From positions 1 to 64,000 of the forward strand of contig NZ_VSLD01000003.1 of NCBI RefSeq assembly GCF_008107445.1: a stretch of 64,000 nucleotides of DNA, written 5' to 3'. The notes beneath the pieces were generated by a model. That model saw only the letters and a list, made by a program, of their open reading frames with translations. It was not told the origin of the DNA and made no database searches. A program made the translations under genes and the position numbers. This DNA is from Arthrobacter echini (GTDB lineage: Bacteria; Actinomycetota; Actinomycetes; Actinomycetales; Micrococcaceae). Of the stretch, positions 33,059 to 41,667 are shown piece by piece; position 1 is the first letter of the stretch, and every line of letters begins with the position of its first letter.

Positions 33059-34225
33059 TCAGTGCCGGGCGTGGTAGGGCTGCGGATCAGCGAGGCCGGC
33101 CCGCTGACGGATGCCCCGGGAGAGCCGCTCGAGCGATTTCAGTGCGCTGGTCAGCTCACGGACCGGCACCTCGAAGGGCATGTTGTGTATGGTCTCGCCG
33201 GGTACGGTCGCGGCTTCGGCCACCCGGAGGAGGTCCTCGTCGTCGTCGACCGTCAGCCCGATCTCGGTGAGCGTGTTCGGCAGTCCCACCCGGGTGGTGA
33301 ACTCCACGAAGTCGCGGATCTCGTCACTCGGCGCGCCCTCCAGGACCAGCTGGGTGAGCGAGCCGATGTTGACTTTCTCCCCGTGCGCCAGCCCGTGGGT
33401 CTGCGGCGCGGCGGTCAGGCCGTTGTGGATGGCGTGCGCAGCAGCGAGGCCACCGGATTCGAAGCCGAGACCCGAGAGCAGGGTGTTCGCCTCCACGACG
33501 CGCTCGACGGCGGGCGTGACGAGATTGTCCCGCACTGCGTCCAGGGCCGGCAGCGCGTTCTCCCACAGGATGTCCCAGGACAGTCTGGCCAGTGCCGTAC
33601 CGGTGAGGGTGGGCAGACCACCGGCCATGGTGGAGGCGAAGGCCCGTTGCGTGGCACGGGCCTCGAGCCACGTGGCCAGGGCATCACCGACGCCGGCGGC
33701 GAGGAACGACGCAGGGGCGTTGGCCACGAGCTGGGTGTCCACCAGGACCAGGTCCGGGTTCCTGGGGAAGAAGCGGTACTCCTCGAACACGCCGTCCTCG
33801 GTGTAGATCACCGAGAGGGCGGAGGTCGGCGCATCCGTGGACGCGACCGTCGGAACGGTGACCCAGCGGATCCCCGAGGCATGTCCGGCGGCCTTCACGG
33901 CGTCTATGGTGGACCCGCCACCGAGCGCCACGATCACATCGGAGCCGTGCTCCCGGACGAGTCCGCTCAGCCGGTCCACTTCCCGGGCGCTGGGCACCCC
34001 GTTGAACAGGACCCGGTGAGTGGGTAGTCCTGCCGAGGTCAGGGAGGTCTCGACGTCATGGGCCACGAAGCCCCAGACCATGTCATCGGCCACGAGAAGC
34101 GGTTTGCTGCCGAGTGGGGTGAGGAACTCCCCGAGCCGCCGGATGGCGCCCTTGCCCTGGACGTAGCGGCCGGGACTGATCATGGTGCGGATCGGTGCAG
34201 CAGGAACCTGGTTCGCCTCGGACAT
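33059..34225 (-). CDS. gldA: Glycerol dehydrogenase
   Basis: A 388-aa iron/zinc alcohol dehydrogenase of the GldA type. GGGSTIDAVKA binds the NAD pyrophosphate. VGDALATWLEA (Asp), AAHAIHNGL (His) and THGLAHGEKV (His) are the metal ligands. ASTDAPTSALSVIYTEDG and FFPRNPDLVLVDT are GldA-specific stretches. It oxidises glycerol to dihydroxyacetone, the substrate of DhaKL encoded 7 kb away. ATG 34225 follows AAGGAGA. Probably the first gene of a two-gene operon with the FAD/Fe-S dehydrogenase. Confidence 0.9.
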   Translation of the reverse strand: MSEANQVPAAPIRTMISPGRYVQGKGAIRRLGEFLTPLGSKPLLVADDMVWGFVAHDVETSLTSAGLPTHRVLFNGVPSAREVDRLSGLVREHGSDVIVALGGGSTIDAVKAAGHASGIRWVTVPTVASTDAPTSALSVIYTEDGVFEEYRFFPRNPDLVLVDTQLVANAPASFLAAGVGDALATWLEARATQRAFASTMAGGLPTLTGTALARLSWDILWENALPALDAVRDNLVTPAVERVVEANTLLSGLGFESGGLAAAHAIHNGLTAAPQTHGLAHGEKVNIGSLTQLVLEGAPSDEIRDFVEFTTRVGLPNTLTEIGLTVDDDEDLLRVAEAATVPGETIHNMPFEVPVRELTSALKSLERLSRGIRQRAGLADPQPYHARH

Positions 34226-34400
34226 CAGAGTCTCCTTCGCTCGGTGCATGTCACCCCAGAGTAGGGCGCCGCCCGCTGTTGCGCGCCGGGAGTTCTCACC
34301 CCGCGATAACCCGGCTTGGATCGGCGTAGCGGGCGCGGCAGACTGCAGAACAAGCACTACGCATCCGCGGGAGTGCACCCGAGCCGGAAGGCACCACCGC

Positions 34401-34721
34401 ATGATCTTCATCGTCGTCAAATTCAAGGTCAAGCCCGACTGGGCGGACCGCTGGCTGGACCTGACCCGTGATTTCACCGAGGCCACGCGGAAGGAGCCGG
34501 GCAATCTCTGGTTCGACTGGTCCCGCAGCGTCGAGGATCCCGACGAGTTCGTCCTCGTCGAGGCGTTCCAGGACGATGCCGCTGCGGATCACGTGAACAG
34601 CGCCCACTTCGCGCAGGCCATGCAGGACATGCCGCAGGCCCTCCGGGAGACCCCGGAGATCATCAGCGAGAAGATCGACGCCGAGGGCTGGGGCCGGATG
34701 GGCGAGCTCACCGTCAGCTGA
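34401..34721 (+). CDS. ABM-family putative quinol monooxygenase
   Basis: A 106-aa ferredoxin-like antibiotic-biosynthesis-monooxygenase (ABM) protein, similar in kind to YgiN/LsrG. MIFIVVKFKVKPDWADRW begins the first strand and helix; GNLWFDWSRSVEDPDEFVLVEAFQD and HVNSAHF are typical. Members act as small cofactor-free oxygenases or isomerases. It is divergent from gldA and followed by a strong terminator, so it is its own transcription unit. Confidence 0.85.
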   Translation: MIFIVVKFKVKPDWADRWLDLTRDFTEATRKEPGNLWFDWSRSVEDPDEFVLVEAFQDDAAADHVNSAHFAQAMQDMPQALRETPEIISEKIDAEGWGRMGELTVS

Positions 34722-34736
34722 CGAGCCTCCGGCGCA

Positions 34737-34766
34737 GGAGGGGACGGACGTCGGTTCGTCCCCTCC
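34737..34766 (+). terminator. Strong hairpin after the ABM gene
   Basis: GGAGGGGACG pairs perfectly with CGTCCCCTCC around a 10-nt loop, starting 16 bp after the ABM stop and 31 bp before the IclR start. Confidence 0.65.
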
Positions 34767-34796
34767 TCACGCCATGATGAGTGCCAAGATGGGTCC

Positions 34797-35588
34797 ATGG
34801 GACGCAATGACGCATTCACCGGCATGGCCTCGGTGCAGAAGGCCTTCGCCCTGCTCGATGTGGTGGCTGCGGACCAGCGTGGGCTGACCGCGAAGGAGAT
34901 CGCCGCAACACTCGACATCCCGGTGCCCACCGTCTACCGGCTGCTGAAGACCCTGGTGGAGTCCGACCATCTGATTCATCTCAAGGACGACAGCCGTTAC
35001 GCGCTCGGCTACAAGGTCCATGCCCTCGACACTTCGCTGCGCCGCCAGGTCAACACGCCCTCGGCAGTGGTACGGCTGATCATGGAGTTGCATTCCCGCA
35101 GCGAAGCCGCCGCCTATTACGCCGTGCACCGCGGCGACCACATCGTCGTCGCCCATGTGGTGGACTCCCCGGCCCACCGGCGCATCACCCCGATGGGCTT
35201 CGGTTTCAACGACGCCGCGCACGCCACGGCCTTCGGGAAGATCCTGCTCGCCGGCATGGACCCCGCCCGGCGCCGCACCTATCTGGCCCGCCACGGCATG
35301 CCGTCGATGACCGATTACACCCTCGGGAGCGTCGAGGCGCTGGACGAGGAACTCGAGCGGGTCCGGGAGGACGGGATCGCCAAGGAGCGCGAGGAGTTCA
35401 TCCTCGGTGCCTCCTGCCTGGGCGCGCCCGTCATGAACGCGGCCGGGCAGATCCTCGGGTCCGTCGCGGTGTCGATGGACGCCGCCGACTTCGACCGCCG
35501 ATCCGGAGCGGTGGCTACAGTGCTGCGCGACACCGCCGACCGCGTCAGCCGGGCATTGCGCGCGACGTCGGTGCTGCCGCGCCGGTGA
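34797..35588 (+). CDS. IclR-family transcriptional regulator
   Basis: A 263-aa regulator. Winged helix at residues ~5-70 (ASVQKAFALLDVVAAD, TAKEIAATLDIPVPTVYRLLKTL) and an IclR effector domain after ~85 (AYYAVHRGDHIVVAHVV, NDAAHATAFGKILLAG, GASCLGAPVMNAAGQILGSV). IclR regulators commonly control glycerol, glyoxylate or aromatic catabolism. Its neighbours (gldA, GMC dehydrogenase, alcohol dehydrogenase) make alcohol or polyol use a reasonable target. The operator is not identified. Confidence 0.9.
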   Translation: MGRNDAFTGMASVQKAFALLDVVAADQRGLTAKEIAATLDIPVPTVYRLLKTLVESDHLIHLKDDSRYALGYKVHALDTSLRRQVNTPSAVVRLIMELHSRSEAAAYYAVHRGDHIVVAHVVDSPAHRRITPMGFGFNDAAHATAFGKILLAGMDPARRRTYLARHGMPSMTDYTLGSVEALDEELERVREDGIAKEREEFILGASCLGAPVMNAAGQILGSVAVSMDAADFDRRSGAVATVLRDTADRVSRALRATSVLPRR

Positions 35589-35751
35589 CCCGCACCGCTT
35601 GCGGCGCGGGCACGTCCCGACCGCTCCCGACACGATCTGCCGACGTCGACCGGCACTGGACGGGCACCGTCCTGCCCGGGCACGTCCTGACTCGCACCGG
35701 ACGGGAAGCGGAGCCCGCGGCCCGCTCCCCGCCCGGTGGATCCGGTCCTTC

Positions 35752-37347
35752 CTAGATTGCCGAGGCCGCCATCTGCTGCGCGATGTGATCGGCCTGCCGG
35801 ATGGCCAGCGCCACGATGGTCAGGGTGGGATTCGCCGCCGCGCCCGTGGTGAACTGGGAGCCGTCCGAGACGTACAGGTTCGGCACGTCGTGCGTCTGGC
35901 CGAATTCGTTGACCACGCCGTCCTCGGGCCGTTCGCTCATCCGTACGGTGCCCATGTTGTGCGTGGACGGGTACGGGGGCGTGCGGTGCGAGGAGCGCGC
36001 GCCCACGGCGTCGTAGAGGAGCGAGCCCTGCTGGTAGCCGTGGTTGCGCATCGCCACGTCGTTCGCGTGATCATCGAAGTGCACGTTCGGCACCGGCAGG
36101 CCGAGGGCGTCCTTGACGGAGGTGTTCAGCGTGATCCTGTTGGACTCCTGCGGCATGTCCTCGCCGACGATCCACATGCCCGCCGTGTTCTGGTAGTCGT
36201 CCAGCAGCGAGGCGAAGCCAGGCCCCCAGGCCCCGGGGTCGGCGAAGCTCGCCAGGAACGCCGGGCCCAGGGCGATGGTCTCCAGGTAGTAGCCGCCGGC
36301 GAAGCCGCGTGTGGGATCGTGCCGGGACTCATCGGCGATCAGTCCTGCCATCGTCTCCCCGCGGTACATGTGCACGGGCTGGTCGAACGTGGCATACACA
36401 GAACCGGTGGTGTGGCGCATGTAGTTGCGACCCAGCTGGCCGGAGGAGTTCGCGAGCCCGTCCGGGAACAGCGACGAGCTGGAGAGCAGCAGGAGCCGCG
36501 GTGTCTCGATCGAATTCCCGGCCACGGCGACAACCCGGGCCTTCTGCTCCTGCACCCGGCCGTCGGCGTCGATGTACATCACGCCGTCGGCCTTGCCCGC
36601 GGAGGTGTGCGTGATCTGGACGGCCTGGCTGTTGGGTCGCAGATCCAGCTTGCCCGTGCGGAGCGCCTTCGGGATCTCCGAGACCATGGTGGACCACTTG
36701 GACTTGTTCTTGTCGCCCTGGAAGTTGAAGCCGTCCTGGATGGACGCGGGCCGGCCGTCGTAGGGTTCGGCGTTGGTGCCGTAGGGGCCCGTGGCGTAAT
36801 GCCGGTAGCCGAGCTTGTCCGCGCCGGCAGCCAGGACCTTGTAGTTGTTGTTCGCGGGCAGAGCCGGACGGCCGTGGCGGTGGGTGCTGCCGATCTTCTT
36901 CTCGGCCTTCTCGTAATACGGTTCCAGGTCCGCCAGCGTGATGGGCCAGTCCAGCAGATTGGCGCCGTCGATCTCCCCGTAGGTGCTCAGGGCCTTGAAC
37001 TCGTGCGCCTTGAACCGTGGGGTGGCGCCCGACCAGTGCGTGGTGGTGCCGCCCACGGCCTTGACGATCCACGCCGGCAGGTTCGGGAAGTCCCTGGCGA
37101 TCCGCCAGGAGCCCGACGTGGTGCGCGGGTCCAGCCAGGCCATCTGGTGGAACGCCTGCCACTCGTTGTTCTCGTAGTCCTCGTTGCGCAGGTAGCCGCC
37201 GGCCTCCAGGACCACGACCTTCACGCCCTTCTCGGTCAGCTCGTGCGCGAGGGTGCCACCGCCCGCTCCGGAGCCGATGATGACGACGACGGAATCGTCG
37301 TCGTGGGCGAAGCTGGCGGATCCTTCTACTGCTGATTCGTGGGTCAT
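35752..37347 (-). CDS. GMC-family FAD oxidoreductase
   Basis: A 531-aa glucose-methanol-choline oxidoreductase. The N-terminal dinucleotide motif is VVIIGSGAGGGTLAHEL followed by VVVLEAGG. The GMC C-terminal domain has STHNMGTVRM with the catalytic His and GAAANPTLTIVALA binding FAD. It overlaps the upstream gluconate-2-dehydrogenase subunit-3-like gene by four bases, as in membrane-linked sugar or alcohol dehydrogenases. No Tat or Sec signal is visible, so the complex may be cytoplasmic. Substrate unknown: a polyol, sugar or alcohol. Confidence 0.87.
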   Translation of the reverse strand: MTHESAVEGSASFAHDDDSVVVIIGSGAGGGTLAHELTEKGVKVVVLEAGGYLRNEDYENNEWQAFHQMAWLDPRTTSGSWRIARDFPNLPAWIVKAVGGTTTHWSGATPRFKAHEFKALSTYGEIDGANLLDWPITLADLEPYYEKAEKKIGSTHRHGRPALPANNNYKVLAAGADKLGYRHYATGPYGTNAEPYDGRPASIQDGFNFQGDKNKSKWSTMVSEIPKALRTGKLDLRPNSQAVQITHTSAGKADGVMYIDADGRVQEQKARVVAVAGNSIETPRLLLLSSSSLFPDGLANSSGQLGRNYMRHTTGSVYATFDQPVHMYRGETMAGLIADESRHDPTRGFAGGYYLETIALGPAFLASFADPGAWGPGFASLLDDYQNTAGMWIVGEDMPQESNRITLNTSVKDALGLPVPNVHFDDHANDVAMRNHGYQQGSLLYDAVGARSSHRTPPYPSTHNMGTVRMSERPEDGVVNEFGQTHDVPNLYVSDGSQFTTGAAANPTLTIVALAIRQADHIAQQMAASAI

Positions 37348-37964
37348 GCTGAGGTGGCTCCTTCGACGATGTCGGACCCCTTGAAGAGGTCATCGAACGG
37401 GTGGTCGGTGCTTTCGATGGTGTCGCGGTCGGCGCTGGTCGCGACATCCTGTGCGGGTGCTGCGGCGGTGACGATCTCGTAGTCCAGGGGGCCGATCTCG
37501 GTCAGGGTCTCCTCGGACTCCTCGATACGGGGGTCGGGGAGCCAGTCCAGATCGTCGAAGCCTCGATGCAGATAGCCGCCCTTGGAGAAGGACTCGCCCT
37601 CGTAGCCAAAGATGTTCCAGACCTCGGGGTCGTCGTAGAGGCTCAATACCGTGGCCCGGCGGATGGAGCTGAAGAACTCCAGGTCGCCGAGGGCCTGAAG
37701 GGCGCCGAGCGCCTGATCGTCGGGCAGATCCACGAAGGGCGTCCCGTCCGGTGCGTCGAGGGTGAGCAACCCCTGAGTCAGCGCCATCCGCGACCAGGTG
37801 GGTTCCGCCGATTCTGCGATGATCCTGTCCGCCATCCGTTCGTAGGGGCCGTCCGGCACCTGCGGGTGCGGGAAGGCCACCCGGATGACCCTGATGAGGG
37901 TGCGCCGGGCTTCATCGGTGAGCTGCAGCGCGTCAGGAGCGGGTGTGTGTGCGGGGTCCGCCAT
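37344..37964 (-). CDS. Gluconate 2-dehydrogenase subunit 3-like protein
   Basis: A 206-aa small-subunit partner of GMC dehydrogenases (subunit-3 family): LTDEARRTLIRVIRVAFPH, ADRIIAESAEPTWSRMALTQG, FFSSIRRATVLSLYDDPEVW and IFGYEGESFSKGGYLHRGFDDLDW match the conserved core. Most family members carry a Tat signal that exports the pair; none is present here, and about 50 acidic residues extend the C-terminus instead. It is the first gene of a coupled pair with the GMC protein. Confidence 0.82.
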   Translation of the reverse strand: MADPAHTPAPDALQLTDEARRTLIRVIRVAFPHPQVPDGPYERMADRIIAESAEPTWSRMALTQGLLTLDAPDGTPFVDLPDDQALGALQALGDLEFFSSIRRATVLSLYDDPEVWNIFGYEGESFSKGGYLHRGFDDLDWLPDPRIEESEETLTEIGPLDYEIVTAAAPAQDVATSADRDTIESTDHPFDDLFKGSDIVEGATSA

Positions 37965-38010
37965 GATGTTCTCCCTGTGGTGGTGTTCGGTCGGTTCTAT
38001 CGGTCGGGGG

Positions 38011-39039
38011 TCAGGTGGTGCGGTGCGGCACCAGGATGCCGCGGCCCAGGAGCGTGCCGTTGTCGAGATCGTGCATGGCCTGGACCGCGTCCTCGAGGTC
38101 GTAGACCTGGGTGTGGAGCGTGACCTTGCCCTGGGACGTCAGCGTCATCAGCTCCACCAGGTCGGTGTAGGTGCCCACGAGATTCCCGACGACGGAGATC
38201 TCGCGCGAGATGATCTCGATGGTGTCCACGTTCACGGCACCGCCGTAGCCGATGCTGAAGTAGCTTCCACGGTTCCGCAGCGCCGTGATGCCGAGGGACT
38301 CGGTGCCGTGCTCGCCGACGAAGTCGAAGACCACCTGCGCCCCGCCGCCGGTGATGTCCAGGAGCTTCCCGGCGTCGGAGGAGTTCACCGTGTGGTCCGC
38401 GCCGAGCGAGGTGGCCAGCTCCAAGGCGGCGTCGGAGTGGTCCACCACCGTGATCTCCGCGGCGGTGAGGGCCTTGAGGGACTGCACGCCGATGTGCCCG
38501 AGGCCACCACTGCCGATGACGACGGCGTGGCTGCCCGGGGGCAGCAGCGGGACCGCCTTGCGCACGGCGTGGTAGGCGGTGAGGCCGGCGTCGGCCAGGG
38601 CGGCGATGTCCGCGGGGTGCAGACTCGCATCCAGCTTCACCACCGAGCGGGCGTTGGTGCGCATGAACTCGCTCATGCCACCGTCCACGTTGAGCCCGGG
38701 GAAGGTGGAGTTTTCGCAGTGGGAGTCCTGGCCAGCCCGGCACGGCAGGCACAGGCCACAGGTGACGAGCGGATGCATGATCACGGTGTCGCCCGGAGCC
38801 ACATTCGAGACGGCGGAGCCGACCTCCCGGACCCAGCCCGCATTCTCGTGGCCGAGGATATACGGCAGGCTGGGGTGCTGGATGGGATCCCACTGGCCCT
38901 CGATCACGTGCAGATCCGTCCGGCACAGGCCTGCGGCGCCGATCTCCACGATCACATCCCACGGCCCGGTGACGACGGGCTCGTCGACGTCGTCGATCCG
39001 TGGATCCTGGTGGTACTGGTGCACCCGGACGGCCTTCAT
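38011..39039 (-). CDS. Zinc-dependent alcohol dehydrogenase (MDR family)
   Basis: A 342-aa medium-chain dehydrogenase. The catalytic zinc site is AAGLCRTDLHVIEGQW and GHENAG. The structural zinc site has four Cys in CGLCLPCRAGQDSHC. The Rossmann motif is VIGSGGLGHIGVQ, followed by VVDHSD, whose acidic residue suggests NAD+. It would oxidise an alcohol to an aldehyde. ATG 39039 follows a GGGAG. It lies 47 bp upstream of the subunit-3/GMC pair on the same strand order, so the operon may begin further upstream of neither; cotranscription is not proven. Confidence 0.88.
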   Translation of the reverse strand: MKAVRVHQYHQDPRIDDVDEPVVTGPWDVIVEIGAAGLCRTDLHVIEGQWDPIQHPSLPYILGHENAGWVREVGSAVSNVAPGDTVIMHPLVTCGLCLPCRAGQDSHCENSTFPGLNVDGGMSEFMRTNARSVVKLDASLHPADIAALADAGLTAYHAVRKAVPLLPPGSHAVVIGSGGLGHIGVQSLKALTAAEITVVDHSDAALELATSLGADHTVNSSDAGKLLDITGGGAQVVFDFVGEHGTESLGITALRNRGSYFSIGYGGAVNVDTIEIISREISVVGNLVGTYTDLVELMTLTSQGKVTLHTQVYDLEDAVQAMHDLDNGTLLGRGILVPHRTT

Positions 39040-39190
39040 GGAACTCCCTGCATAGGCGGTGATACCTCTGAGTGTGAGGCGGGTCACGCAGGAAGGAAAG
39101 CAGGTTTATCGCGGGATGAGAATGGGTCCTCCGTGTCGGTCGGGCGGCGCGCTTACCGGAATGCTCGGAGGGATCGGTGAGACTTCGTCC

Positions 39191-39928
39191 ATGGACCACG
39201 ACCCCACTCCGCCGTCGATGATCACCCGACTCCTCGAGGAGATTTCGTGGGAGAAAGCGGTGAACTACCGCCGTGGCGGCCGAGGAATGGAGAACGTCCT
39301 CACAGCAGAGGTGCTCATCGGTCTGGACCTGCTGCCGAGGACGCATTTCCTCGCGGCGGTCGTGGATTCCTGCTCAGGTGCCGACGAGGTACGGGCGATC
39401 CTGGCGGACCAGGCCGAGTCCGCGCGGCTGTCGCTGCTTCCCGGGGACATGTCGGTGAATCCCGCTGTGGTAGGCCAGAAGTTCATCGTGCAGCCGGACG
39501 CGCTGATCCTTAGCCCGAGGGTCTTCGCCTTCGTCGAGGCGAAGCGCATCAGGACCAGCGCCTTCCAGCCGGAGCAGCTTGCCCGTGAGTACGTGACCGT
39601 CATGAACAACGCGGGGGACCGCACTCCACTGTTGTTCCTCCTCGGCGTCGAGCCTCCCGTCTCCGTGAGGGGACTCGGCAAGATGTCGCTGCAGGACGCC
39701 GTCAGGCTGCATCTGCCCGCCGTCCTCGAGCGAGCGGGAAACACGGGGCCGACCGAGGAAGAGCTGATGGACCGGCTCGACGACGTCGTCTGCTGGATGT
39801 CCTGGGAGGACCTGCTCGCATCGGTGAGTACGCAGCTGGCCGCCTTCTCCTGCGGAGATATCAGCACCGATGCCGCCGTACATCGCACCGCGAACCAGGT
39901 GATCAGCGCAGTGTCCTGGCACGCTTGA
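39191..39928 (+). CDS. Putative PD-(D/E)XK nuclease-fold protein
   Basis: About 245 aa. The central QPDALIL followed by FAFVEAKRIRTSAFQPEQLAREY has the D...ExK spacing of restriction-like nucleases plus a following Q-rich helix. NYRRGGRGMENVLTAEVL near the N-terminus could supply the first acidic residue. No known family name is recalled. The start is uncertain; ATG 39191 is used and longer in-frame starts exist. It lies next to a toxin-antitoxin pair, suggesting a small accessory or defence insertion within the metabolic block. Confidence 0.6.
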   Translation: MDHDPTPPSMITRLLEEISWEKAVNYRRGGRGMENVLTAEVLIGLDLLPRTHFLAAVVDSCSGADEVRAILADQAESARLSLLPGDMSVNPAVVGQKFIVQPDALILSPRVFAFVEAKRIRTSAFQPEQLAREYVTVMNNAGDRTPLLFLLGVEPPVSVRGLGKMSLQDAVRLHLPAVLERAGNTGPTEEELMDRLDDVVCWMSWEDLLASVSTQLAAFSCGDISTDAAVHRTANQVISAVSWHA

Positions 39929-39946
39929 GGCTGTGGCCAATGGCTC

Positions 39947-40339
39947 CTATATGGCCCCCGGCGATTCGACAGTGAGACCGGCTTGGATAGCGGCTACGCC
40001 CATTTCTGCGTCGTAGGTCACCAGGATGTCGGCTTCGAGGCGGATCGCCGTCGCGAGGTGAAGTGCATCGGCGCTCCTGAGCCGTCCTGGAAGTGCTGCA
40101 GCAACCAGGAAGTCTGATCGCGTGGCATCGGCTAGATCCACCCCTCTCAGAACCGCGTTCACCAAGGCTGGCGATATAGCCGCTCGTCTTTGTGATGCGC
40201 AGTGCAGTTCGGTGTGAAGGAGCATGGAGGACACGATGTCGAGATTCGGCGTACCTGATAGGTACTCGGCCACTTGTTCGGACTCGCGCTCCTCGACAAG
40301 AAGCTTCAGGGCAGCGGACGTATCCAAATAGGCGATCAT
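39947..40339 (-). CDS. PIN-domain toxin (VapC-like)
   Basis: A 130-aa PIN-fold RNase. YLDTSAALKLL gives the first Asp, LLHTELHCA the Glu, RSADALHLATAIRL and DILVTYDAEM the remaining acidic residues. Length fits VapC. Its ATG overlaps the antitoxin stop by four bases. VapC toxins cut specific RNAs, often tRNAs; the target here is unknown. Confidence 0.87.
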   Translation of the reverse strand: MIAYLDTSAALKLLVEERESEQVAEYLSGTPNLDIVSSMLLHTELHCASQRRAAISPALVNAVLRGVDLADATRSDFLVAAALPGRLRSADALHLATAIRLEADILVTYDAEMGVAAIQAGLTVESPGAI

Positions 40340-40602
40340 CGATCAGCGCGAAGATCAGAAAGAATGTCGGCAGACGCGTCCTCGATCTCTACGCGCTGTA
40401 ACAATCGGAAGTCGACTCTTCCTGCGGGCGCGGGGCGTATACCGCCTGAGCGGAGCAGTTGCTCGTAGGGAGTGCGGGACGGCGGGACGAGTATTGCGGC
40501 AACCTCGCCGTTGTTGGTGACGCTGATCGTCTCGCCGTTCTTGACACGTTCGAGGATTTTGCTGCTCTGGTTTCGTAGCTCGCGATGCGGGATTATTGTC
40601 AT
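40336..40602 (-). CDS. Phd/YefM-type antitoxin
   Basis: An 88-aa antitoxin. The N-terminal HRELRNQSSKILERVKNGETISVTNNGEVAAILVP is summarised by RELRNQSSKILERV and NGEVAAILVP, the Phd/YefM DNA-binding fold. The acidic C-terminal tail should wrap the toxin. The Shine-Dalgarno GGAGG sits in a small GGAGGCTCC dyad. A tandem 9-bp repeat just upstream is a candidate autoregulatory operator. Confidence 0.85.
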   Translation of the reverse strand: MTIIPHRELRNQSSKILERVKNGETISVTNNGEVAAILVPPSRTPYEQLLRSGGIRPAPAGRVDFRLLQRVEIEDASADILSDLRADR

Positions 40603-40612
40603 AGGAGCCTCC

Positions 40613-40630
40613 GTAGCAAATGTAGCAAAT
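40613..40630 (-). promoter_or_regulatory. Tandem 9-bp repeat upstream of the antitoxin
   Basis: GTAGCAAAT occurs twice in a row (40613-40621, 40622-40630), 11 bp before the antitoxin start. Phd-type antitoxins autoregulate from repeated sites near their promoter, so this is a plausible operator. Confidence 0.5.
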
Positions 40631-40667
40631 CTAGCTGCCGACCGATAGGGATCGATGGGCGCGTAGC

Positions 40668-40707
40668 GGTGCCGGCGCGAAGGGGACGGGACCTCCACGC
40701 CGGCACC
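40668..40707 (-). terminator. Hairpin downstream of the DUF305 gene
   Basis: GGTGCCGGCG and CGCCGGCACC form a perfect 10-bp stem with a 20-nt loop, between the DUF305 gene end and the antitoxin promoter. It likely ends the copper operon transcript. Confidence 0.55.
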
Positions 40708-40788
40708 TGTTCAGGGGCAATCCGGTCCGCGGATCAAGCTCTCGTTGGCGGTGATCGCGGACAGGATTGCATCAGAGCCCTGTGCGAA

Positions 40789-41508
40789 TCACAGGTCCGC
40801 GCGGAGGCCCTTCATCTCCTCGATCTCGGCCTGCTGGGTCTCCACGATCGTCTCGGCCATGGCAAGGGTGTCCGGGTACTCGCCGTTGTCGATCTCGGTG
40901 CGCGCCATGTCGATCGCGCCCTCGTGGTGGGCCGTCATGGACTCGAGGAATATGCGGGACGCTTCTGGACCATCGGCGGATTCGAGGTCGGCCATCTCGT
41001 CCTCGCTCATCATCCCGCCCATGCCCATCCCGCCCATCTCTCCCATATTTCCCATCGACCCGGAATCGGATCCCATGGAGCCCATGCCCTCGCCGCCCAT
41101 GGGGCTGTCCCACGTCTCGAGCCAGCTCTTCATGGTCTCGATCTCGGGGCCTTGAGCGGCCTTGATCCGAGAGGCGAGGTCCGCGATCTCGGGGGTGACG
41201 CCGTCCTTCGCGAGCATCAGCTCGCTCATTTCGACGGCCTGCTCGTGGTGCGGGAGCATCATCTGCGCGAACATGACGTCCGCGATATTGTGCTCTTCCG
41301 CCGCGGCGTCGGAGCTTGTATTCGCCGTTGCATCACTGGACGGCGTCGCCCCGTCCGGGGCGCTCGTGGCGGGGGCCGCGGCTGCCGAGCTGGAGGTGTC
41401 CGTGCTGCCGGTATCGGCGCCGGCGGTCGAGCCGTCGTCGGTCCCGCAGGCGGAAAGGGTGAGTGCCGTCGCAAGGCTCAGGGCGGCAAGGGAAAGGGAA
41501 CGCTTCAT
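40789..41508 (-). CDS. DUF305-family lipoprotein
   Basis: A 239-aa exported lipoprotein. Signal peptide of ~20 residues with lipobox LSAC, then a Ser/Thr/Ala/Asp-rich linker to ~75, then a DUF305 domain. The domain has HNIADVMFAQMMLPHHEQAVEM and SMTAHHEGAIDMA, each with the paired histidines typical of the family, and a Met/Gly-rich stretch between (MGSMGSDSGSMGNMGEMG). Such His/Met content fits copper binding at the cell surface. It lies downstream of a DUF6153 gene that has a copper-type operator. Confidence 0.88.
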   Translation of the reverse strand: MKRSLSLAALSLATALTLSACGTDDGSTAGADTGSTDTSSSAAAAPATSAPDGATPSSDATANTSSDAAAEEHNIADVMFAQMMLPHHEQAVEMSELMLAKDGVTPEIADLASRIKAAQGPEIETMKSWLETWDSPMGGEGMGSMGSDSGSMGNMGEMGGMGMGGMMSEDEMADLESADGPEASRIFLESMTAHHEGAIDMARTEIDNGEYPDTLAMAETIVETQQAEIEEMKGLRADL

Positions 41509-41667
41509 TATGGTCAGATCCTTCAGAACTCGAAAAAGGGTGTGCTGTCAGTCGCTCTCGCCCGCTCGAAGGGGCGGTGTATGCCAGCTGCGCACGCTGT
41601 CAGGCGCCTGCGGGCACACGGGGAATCCGGCCCTGCCACCAGTAGTGACGGGAGCGGGCCGCGGATT

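Noticed and set aside
35589-35751. Terminator between IclR and GMC genes
   Set aside because: Only a short GGACGG/CCGTCC stem was found, too weak to list.
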